A stretch of DNA of 64,000 bases from Datisca glomerata. Lineage: Eukaryota; Streptophyta; Magnoliopsida; Cucurbitales; Datiscaceae. The stretch's first letter is position 1; the number at the start of each line of letters is the position of its first letter. The DNA is taken from contig QANY01002375.1 of assembly GCA_003255025.1 (NCBI GenBank), positions 930,001-994,000 on the forward strand, given 5' to 3'. Shown one piece after another: positions 57,058-64,000 of the stretch. Position numbers and translations under genes: made by a program. A model generated the notes under the pieces. It saw only the letters and a program-made list of their open reading frames with translations. It was not told the origin of the DNA and did not search any database.

Positions 57058-58300
57058 CTAAAAAAGAAGTAAAAGAAGGAGAATAACAAGAATAAACATA
57101 ATGTGGTAATTGAGTGGACCTACGATTACGCCTAAATCACAAAAAGGATCCACATTCCGAGAAGATGCTTGAGTGACCATAGGAGAGGTGGGGGCTTCAA
57201 GTGCATCAGGGAGTAAAGTACCAGTATTTGAACTGTTAGGGACTTGAGAAGGCAAACTATCAGAATCTTCAGTAAATAGATCAATATGGATGAGACTGGA
57301 TTCAGTTAACTCATCAGTAGGAGAAGGAATAGAAAAGAAAGGTATATGCTCAAGAAACACAACATGATGAGATACATAAAGTTTCTCAGTAACATGATCA
57401 AACCAACGATACCCCTTTTGACCTTCACCATAACCAAGAAAGACAGAAATAGTATATCGAGAGGATAACTTATTACACTCTACATGAGGATGAAGAATGA
57501 AACATGTACAACTAAAACCTCTTAAAAAAGAATAATTAGGAGCATACCCATATAACTTTTCAAAAGGTGACAGCCCTGAATTGTGAGAAGATGGAATCAT
57601 ATTAATTAGCTTGACTGTAGCAAGAATTGCTTCTCCCCAAAACTCACTAGGAACATAGTTAGATAAGAAGAAAGAGCGAGCAGTTTCAACGATGTGCCTA
57701 TGTTTCCTTTCAACAACAACATTTTGCTCAGGAGTATCAGTACAAAAAGTTTGGTGAATAGTTCCATCTACGACAAGTAACTCACAGCATTTGTTAGAGG
57801 TATATTCCCCATCCAAATGGCACCTAAATCACTTGATAATAGCATAATGTTGAGTTTTAACAAGAGCTCTCAATGCATTATATATCATAAAGAAGTCAGA
57901 ACAACGTTTCATAAGATAAACCCAACAATGACAAGTATAATCGTTGATAAAAGAAAGATAATATCAAGACCCCCCTTTAGTGGCAACATGAGAAGATCCC
58001 CACACATCAGAATGAACTAAATCAAAAGGAGAAGAAGAAAAAGAAGCACTTTTATTAAAAGGTAAGGCAGAGAATTTTGCCAGTTTGCATCCACTACAAT
58101 AAAAAATATCATGTGCTTGTAATTTCCTAAAGCTCCAGTAGAAGTCAAAAATCTTAAACGAGAGAGAGAAACATGACCAAGACGAGAATGTCGTAAATAA
58201 AACCTAGAAGGTGAAGAACTCAAACGAAAAGAAGATAAGTCAGCACTAGTCGCTGCAATAAATGATATTTTTAACTCATCCATTACATAAAGCCCCTCTG
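57058..58300 (-). pseudogene. Copia C integrase
   Basis: From 58283 on the minus strand: SRFYLRHSRLGHVSLSRLRF (pre-integrase HHCC start), CSGCKLAKFSALPFNKSA in the next frame, DLVHSDVWGSSHVATKGG with the first catalytic Asp, LDGEYTSNKCCEL with the second (normally SDxGGEY), then TPEQNVVVERKHRHIVETAR holding the catalytic Glu. The usual NGVAERKHRH reads NVVVERKHRH here. SPFEKLYGYAPNYSFLRGFS and HHVVFLEHIPFF complete the domain. It is broken near 57816 and 58017 by frameshifts. Confidence 0.92.
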
Positions 58301-59694
58301 CTTACAGCCTATCCCAATCAACTTATGTGATTATGGATCCTGCACATAATAATAAGAGGAAGAAAAATAGACTATGTAACCTAAATCACATAACTGACTC
58401 ACAGAATCAAGATTCAATGTTAGTTTCAGAATATGATAAACATTAGAGAAAGACATATGCGGGGTGATAATAGAAACAACACCTGCTAATGACATAGGAG
58501 TTCCATCAGAAGTATTGACAGAAACAGATGAAGTAGAACGAATAAAGGCAAAAGATGAGGAATATAGAGGCATATGATTGGAAGCTCCAGAATCCAAGAC
58601 CCATTTATAAGAGTATATACTTGAAGAACTATCAGTTAGCTGACCCATAGGAGAAGAAGCAAACATAGCTTGCGACTGTGTGGAAAGGAACTTCTGAAAT
58701 TGCTCAACTAAGGCAAATACAATGGGATCACTAAAAGAACCTGCTGAAGGAACAAATGCCGCAGTACTAGACGGTAGTGACCTATATGCTTGTGGTGGCC
58801 TATAAGCTTGTGGCGGCCGATAAGTTTGAGGAGGCCTATTAATCTGTGGATGAAACTGATTACCAAACTTCCATGTAGAGGGTTGATATTGTTGTGACTG
58901 ACTTTGTTGCTGTAACTTAGGACATTGAGCCTTCTGACCTTTCTACTTACAGTAACTACATTCATCAATATTGACCCTTATATAAGATTTGTTCTGATCA
59001 TTGAAAGATGGTCTAGACTGAACTGCTAAAATGGAAGAATTAAGTGCTGAAAGAATTACTTTTCCTACATGAAACTTAAGACGTATCTCTTCATCCAACA
59101 CCTCACTAACAACTGAATCAACAGAAGGAAGTGGGTTACGATGCAAAATTGATCCTTGTAGTCCCTCAAAGTCATCGTGAAGTGCCATAAAAATATGAAA
59201 CAACCGTTGCTCCTCTCAATGAGCAATATATGCGGTACATGCTTTCAGTTCTGCCGATTCTGTATGAGCTAACTGGTCCCAAAGATCATTCATTGCAGAA
59301 TAAAACTCCTGAATTCTTCTATTCTTCTGATCAAGTACATGTAATTCATGCTCCAACTGATATTTTTTTGCAAAGTTAGACTGTGTGTATAATCTTGATA
59401 AATGATCCCAAACCTCTTTTGCAGTTTCATACTTTGCCAACTGTGCACCTATAGAGTGCTCAATAGAATTGTTGATCCAATAACTATTTTTGAATTGTTT
59501 GCATCCCAAACATCTAACAGAGTATCATAATCATCATTTGCAATATTTGGTTCCAAAGAACTTCCATTAACATAACCCCACATCTTTTTACCCTTAAGAA
59601 AATCTTTCATCACTTAACTCTAGTATGAATAATTATTGCCGTTTAATCTAACACTAATAGATTGAAGGGAAACATCTCTTTCACCAGCCATCAT
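58301..59694 (-). pseudogene. Copia C gag and protease
   Basis: The gag ATG lies at 59691 or 59694 (MMAGERDVSLQSIS on the minus strand). Conserved pieces are IGAQLAKYETAKEVWDHLSRL, YQLEHELHVLDQKNRRIQEF, DLWDQLAHTESAELKA and HIFMALHDDFEGLQGSILHR. A cysteine-knuckle trace (ECSYCK) is at about 58950-58965. A Tyr-Arg-Pro-Pro-Gln-rich linker follows, with RPPQAY units near 58780-58850. The protease motif KWVLDSGASNHM, with the intact D-S-G triad, is at about 58600-58565. Stops and shifts at 59219, 58968, near 58700 and 58330 break the frame. Confidence 0.9.
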
Positions 59695-60231
59695 AAATGA
59701 AATGAAAAAAAATCAAAGATTAAGCAAATAAAATAGGGAGAGCAAACAAAATACCAGATTTCCAAAACAGTACTATAAATAAATCCAATGATTATCTATG
59801 CCCCTTCAATAATCAACTCCAACAACCAAGCCAACGCTATCAACCCAGTGCATAATCAAAGAAAAATTGGAATTATGTGTCCAAATTCCAATATTTCATA
59901 GAAGATGTAAGAATCAATTATGCGTCCAACATGCCGACAATCAACATTCAGTGGGTTAGAGTTCTGAACGAAGACAACAACCCAAACTAGTTTTCTGCAA
60001 GCTCTTTGTTGTGAGTGGGTTTTCCTTGAAGAAACCTTTTTTATGGGTATTTTGGTTTAGGACGAAGACAGCGGCAGCAACAAGTCTAGGTTTTATATGG
60101 GTTTCTCTATTTTGTTGGGGGGTTTTTTCAGTGGCTATAAAGGGTTTGTGGGTTTTTCCGTAATACCCAAAATATTATTCTTCTCTAGCAATGAAGGCCG
60201 ACAGAAGTAGCGGAAATAACTTAATTTGATT

Positions 60232-60243
60232 GCTCTGATACCA
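60232..60243 (-). other. Primer binding site of copia C
   Basis: GCTCTGATACCA on the plus strand, that is TGGTATCAGAGC on the minus strand, directly inside the 5' LTR. Perfect match to the initiator-Met tRNA site. Confidence 0.97.
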
Positions 60244-60430
60244 TGTCAAAATTATTTGAAGAAAAACAAACAAAGAAAAGAGAAAACAATGCTTGGGGTT
60301 TCATTGATCTAGAATGTAATAAAAAGGTCAACTTAATAAAACCTAATAAAAAAGACTATATAGTCTAACAGGTAGACAAAGAAAGACTAATCTATCTTTA
60401 ATAAATGATAAAATAATCATTATTCTAACA
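60244..60430 (-). repeat. 5' LTR of copia C
   Basis: Pairs with 55308-55499. On the minus strand it starts TGTTAGAATAATG and ends AATTTTGACA, followed at once by the primer site. Confidence 0.97.
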
Positions 60431-60670
60431 GTAAAATGCTCTAGCCATGCCTAGAAGCTAACTTTGAATCATAGAGTGATTTTTGAAGTTTGCAAACATA
60501 GGAGGGAAATTGTGAATCTAGAAAACCAGAAGGTTGCTGCATATATACTTGTTCATTCAATAGACCATGCAAAAATGCATTTTTGCCAAAAATTATAGAA
60601 GTGACCAATGAAACTGAACTACCAAAGAAAATATGATACAAAGAATAGTCTTCTTGTTGAATAAACATTA
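60431..60670 (-). pseudogene. Copia B reverse transcriptase N-terminal part
   Basis: On the minus strand: [20 protein letters not shown] (about 60595-60530), [25 protein letters not shown], the RT region that precedes the tyrosine active-site box. The first catalytic Asp region is changed (FGKNAFLHG in place of DVKNAFLHG). Its lowest coordinates include the GTAAA target duplicate of element C (60431-60435). Confidence 0.85.
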
Positions 60671-60672
60671 AA

Positions 60673-60917
60673 TGTTATTTTTTAGTGGGTTTTTTCAATT
60701 AGAAGTTACAATTTAGAAGTTAGTGGAAACATAAAAGGTCAAGAGTTTTTGTAGATAAAAGGTTTATAGATGAAAGGCCAAGGGATGATAGATTTAATTA
60801 TTTTTCAGTTTTTTTTTACAAGGGTAGAGTCTATATAAAGGCCTTGTTGATTTCATTTAAAAACATAACTTAGAGGAATACAAAAGTTAAATATTTCAAG
60901 TGAGTTTTTAGTTTACA
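60673..60917 (+). repeat. 5' LTR of copia D with TATA box
   Basis: Likely starts TGTTATTTTTTAGTGGG and ends AGTTTACA. A TATATAAA box at 60832-60839 lies about 80 bp before its end, the expected place for the element promoter. The right LTR is outside the window, so the borders cannot be confirmed by comparison. Confidence 0.7.
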
Positions 60918-60920
60918 AAT

Positions 60921-60933
60921 TGGTATCAAAGCC
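60921..60933 (+). other. Primer binding site of copia D
   Basis: TGGTATCAAAGCC, one base different from the standard TGGTATCAGAGCC, three bases after the LTR end. Confidence 0.9.
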
Positions 60934-60934
60934 A

Positions 60935-63900
60935 ATGGCGAATGTGACGGGTCAAATGCCGCTACCACGACTAACTAAGGCGAACTACGAGAACTGAAGC
61001 ATTCAAATGAAAGCTCTTCTTGGCTCTCAAGATGCATGAGAGGTGGTCGAAGAAGGTTTCGAGGAACCAACAAATACCACGGGATATACGGTGGCTCAAA
61101 ACAAGGCGTTGAAAGAGGCACGAATGAAGGATAAGACGGCGTTATACATGTTGTTCCGAGCCATTGATGAGTCGGGCTTTGAGAAGATTGCCGGTGCAAC
61201 TACTTCAAAAGAAGCGTGGGATATTTTAGCAAAAATGTTCAAAGGAGCCGACCGAGTCAAGGAAGTGCATCTCAAAACTCTTCGTGGCGAGTTGGAGAGC
61301 ATGAAGATGAAGGAGTCGGAAAGTGTATCTGACTACATCACGTGTGTACAAGCCGTGGTGAACCAACTCATTCGTAATGGCGAAGCGTTAACCAATGCGC
61401 GAGTTGTTAAAAAGATTTTGAGATCATTAACCGACAATTTTGAGAATGTTGTGTGCGCAATAGAAGAATCAAAGGACCTTGCGATGCTCACAGTCGACGA
61501 GCTTGCCAGTTCTCTCGAGGCACACGAACAACGTAAGAAGAAAAAAAAGGAGGAGACACTCGAGCAAGCACTTCAAACCAAGGCGTCAATCAAAGACGAA
61601 AAGGTATTCTATTCTCAAAATTTCCGAGGTAGAGGGCGTGGCCGTGGAAGTCGTGAAAATGGTCGCGGTGGTCAAGGCAGCAGTCATGAGAGGTACTATA
61701 AGGAGAAGGGACAGTCGAGCCAACCAAATTGGCGTGGAAGAGGACGCGGTCGAGGAAGAGGCGGCCGGTCGAACTATTCCAACATCGAGTGCTACAAGTG
61801 TTACAAGTATGGTCACTATGCGAAGGATTGCAACTCCGACAAATGTTATAATTGTGGTAACGTGGGGCATTTTGCAAAAGATTGTCGAGCCGATAAAAAG
61901 GTGGAAGAAACAACCAACCTAGTCTTGGAAGACGAAAATGAAGGCCTTCTCTTGATGGCTCAAAATGAAGTCAACATCAACAATGACACTCTGTGGTACC
62001 TCGACTCGGGGGCAAGCAACCATATGTGCGGTCACGAGTACCTATTCAAAGAGATGCAAAAGATTGAAGATGGTCATGTGTCATTTGGAGATGCATCAAA
62101 GGTGGAGGTCAAAGGCCGAGGTACGGTTTGTTACTTACAAAAGGATGGCTTAATAGGGTCAATCCAAGATGTTTATTACGTACCAGACCTCAAGACCAAC
62201 ATTTTGAGTATGGGGCAACTCACGGAGAAAGGTTACTCGATACTTTTAAAAGACCGAGTACTACACTTGAAGGACAAGCAAGGGCGTCTGGTTGCTCTAG
62301 TCGAGATGGGAAGAAATCGGATGTACAAACTGAATTTGAGAAGCGTGCGAGAAAAATGTTTGCGAGTCAACGTAGAAGACAAGGCGTCGCTGTGGCATCT
62401 CCGCTTTGGTCACCTACATCAAGGTGGTCTAAAAGAGTTAGCAAAGAAGAACATGGTGCACGGGCTGCCGGACATGGACTATGAGGGAAAATTTTGTGAA
62501 GAATGTGTGCTTGGCAAGCAAGCGAGAACCTCGTTTCAAAAGAAGGCAGAATATCGAGCTAAACATACTCTCGAGTTGATTCATACCGACATATGTGGCC
62601 CAATCGCCCCTGAATCTTTCAGTGGTAAAAGGTACTTCATTACCTTTATCGATGATTTCTCACGGAAAACTTGGGTTTATTTTCTGAAAGAAAAATCCGA
62701 GGCATTCGAGGTGTTCAAAAAGTTCAAAGTGATGGTGGAGAAGGCAGCTGGTAGACACATCAAAGCCGTACGATCCGATAGAGGTGGCGAGTATACTTCG
62801 ACGGCTTTCATGGAGTATTGCGAGGAGCAAGGCATAAGGAGATTTCTAACCGCACCGTACTCACCTCAACAAAACGGTGTGGCCGAGAGGAAGAACCGGA
62901 CTATTCTCGACATGGTTCGATCAATGCTCAAGAGCAAGAAGATGCCGAAGGAATTCTGGGCAGAAGCCGTGCAATGTTCCATCTATGTACAAAATCGATG
63001 TCCACATGTGAAGTTAGATGATCAAACACCACAAGAGGCATGGAGCGGACAAAAGCCGACAGTTTCTCATCTCAAAGTATTCGGTAGTGTGGCTTATGCA
63101 CACGTACCGGATCAACGAAGAATGAAGCTCGAAGACAAAAGCAAAAGGTATATTTTTATTGGGTATGATGAGAAGACAAAAGGGTACAAGCTACTCGACC
63201 CGATAAGCAAGAAGGTGATGGTGAGTCGTGATGTGCGAGTAAATGAAGCAAGCGAGTGGGACTGGAACAATTCGACGGAGGTTATCATCGAAGTTGGAGA
63301 ATCATCAGTCGTTGCACCAACAAGTATACCAACAAACTCTGAAACTACCGATGATGAAGATGAATAACAACAACAAAAAATGTGAAGTTTGCAAGATTTG
63401 TATGATGCGACAAATGAGGTACACCTTGTATGTCTTTTGGCAGATGCTGAAAATATCAGCTTTGAAGAGGCGGTGGGAGACAAGAAGTGGCAAACTGCCA
63501 TGAACGAGGAGATTAAGGCGATTGACCGCAACAACATATGGGAGCTAGCAGAATTGCCGAAAGGCAGTCAGCCTATTGGTGTGAAATGGGTGTTCAAGAA
63601 AAAGATGAATGCTCAAGGTGAGATAGAACGGTACAAGGCGAGACTTGTTGCAAAGGGATACAAGCAAAAGATAGGAATCGACTATGATGAGGTGTTTTCT
63701 CCTGTTGCAAGAATGGAGACAATCCGATTACTCATTTCACAAGCTGCTCAATTCAAATGGAAAACATTTCAAATGGATGTCAAGTCGGCATTCTTGAATG
63801 GTGTGCTCGAAGAAGCTGTCTACATCGAACAACCACCCGGGTTTATGAAAATCGGAGAAGAGAAGAAGGTGCTAAAATTGAAGAAGGCGCTTTACGAGTT

Positions 63901-64000
63901 GAAGCAAGTACCGCGGGCATGGAATACACGTATCGATACATATTTCAAGGAGAACGGCTTCAAGCAATGTCCCTACGAGCATGCCCTTTAACGCAAAGAA
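60935..64000 (+). pseudogene. Copia D gag-pol polyprotein, near-intact frame with premature stops
   Basis: The ATG at 60935 opens MANVTGQMPLPRLTKANYEN; 60935, 61043 and 63389 are in one frame. From 61043, gag (UBN2) covers about residues 1-190 (SGFEKIAGATTSKEAWDILA). A GRGRGRG-rich basic linker follows. Two CCHC zinc knuckles lie at about residues 250-263 (CYKCYKYGHYAKDC) and 269-282 (CYNCGNVGHFAKDC). Protease WYLDSGASNHMCG is at about 318, pre-integrase LWHLRFGHLHQGG at about 452. Integrase catalytic residues are in HTDICGP, AVRSDRGGEY and NGVAERKNR. RT begins at KWVFKKKMNAQGE and reaches FQMDVKSAFLNG, with the first catalytic Asp. Stops: TGA 60995, TGA 61037, TAA 63365, TGA 63383, and TAA 63989 through a probable extra A. 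Lineage looks Tork/Tnt1-like; that is tentative. Confidence 0.93.

Larger units (their letters stand above)
55303..60435 (-). mobile_element. Complete Ty1/copia element C with TSD GTAAA, minus strand
   Basis: LTRs at 55308-55499 (192 bp) and 60244-60430 (187 bp) are about 95-96 percent identical by eye. GTAAA flanks both ends (55303-55307 and 60431-60435). The perfect primer site lies inside the right LTR, and a GTTTGAGGAGA polypurine tract (minus strand) lies inside the left. Total length between TSDs is 5123 bp. Gag, protease, integrase, RT and RNase H are all present in copia order, but with several frameshifts and stops. It is the youngest complete insertion seen, nested in element B. Confidence 0.97.
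54480..60670 (-). mobile_element. Older Ty1/copia element B, minus strand, split by element C
   Basis: Two parts of one copia pol gene flank the complete element C: 60431-60670 (upstream RT part) and 54480-55307 (the rest). When C and one GTAAA copy are removed, the frame passes from AWLEHF across the junction into TTHLSTLGFHVS, the expected RT sequence. The element is itself truncated on the right near 60670, where element D begins, and has no recognised LTRs. Confidence 0.85.
60673..64000 (+). mobile_element. Nearly intact Ty1/copia element D, plus strand, cut by the window edge
   Basis: A 5' LTR (about 60673-60917) with a TATA box, a primer site and a single long gag-protease-integrase-RT frame from 60935 to the window end. 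The RT catalytic box, RNase H and 3' LTR lie beyond 64000. The frame is interrupted only by four single-base-type stops and one probable one-base insertion. The left LTR border is set by the TG rule and the end of element B similarity, so it is approximate. Confidence 0.9.

Noticed and set aside
60975..61302. Minus-strand frames opposite copia D gag, and similar ones opposite its other domains
   Set aside because: Shadow frames of a conserved plus-strand polyprotein.

Overview
The window is plant nuclear DNA, most likely from a eudicot. It is AT-rich, mostly non-coding and packed with decayed plant retrotransposons: L1-type LINEs, Ty1/copia elements primed by initiator-Met tRNA, Ty3/gypsy elements of the Tat/Ogre type with an extra RNase H, a Helitron helicase scrap, and long CT, ATGT and TCA microsatellites. 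I see no rRNA, tRNA, CRISPR or bacterial-style operon. The only sequence that looks like an ordinary host gene is a short frameshifted copy of a plastid-type protein at 51057-51328, which may be TSP9-like.

Layout. 1-512 is a CT/CA microsatellite. About 660-7190 is a broken plus-strand LINE (ORF1, endonuclease, RT, RNase H), split at about 1120-3050 by a 1.9-kb solo-LTR-like repeat. 7.2-9.8 kb holds a small inverted repeat, a minus-strand Pif1-type helicase fragment and a second, minus-strand LINE 3' end. 9842-16652 is a complete but dead copia element with 267-bp LTRs and a GTTAA target duplication. It carries a second copy of the 1.9-kb repeat, in the opposite orientation, at about 13068-14943. 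17.1-28.9 kb is a non-autonomous gypsy element: LTR, a gypsy-type primer site, then three different minisatellite arrays. A long-LTR minus-strand copia element is nested in it. 28.9-34.5 kb is AT-rich with short tandem duplications, one gene-leader-like stretch and microsatellites. About 34.48-47.88 kb is a Tat/Ogre-like gypsy element (gag, protease, RT, two RNase H domains, integrase, 3' tandem array) with 2-kb LTRs. Its 5' LTR carries a foreign piece of copia integrase. 48.2-54.5 kb holds a copia LTR, two copies of a 240-bp repeat, the TSP9-like pseudogene and a copia RT fragment. From 54.5 kb to the end are three copia elements: an old minus-strand one (54480-55307 plus 60431-60670), a young complete one inserted in it (55308-60430, TSD GTAAA), and the left part of a nearly intact plus-strand one (from about 60673 past the window edge).

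How the parts relate. This is a layered insertion record rather than a set of cooperating genes. Target duplications and interrupted reading frames give relative ages at several nests. None of the elements looks autonomous as read: all carry stops or frameshifts. The best preserved, at 60935-64000, is interrupted by four stops that can each be explained by one C-to-T or G-to-A change, plus a probable one-base insertion at the window edge.

I found no convincing new biological system. The most unusual observations are the copia fragment exchanged into one LTR of the gypsy element, the three unrelated minisatellites in one non-autonomous element, the frameshifted plastid-protein copy, and strong palindromes inside two LTR families.
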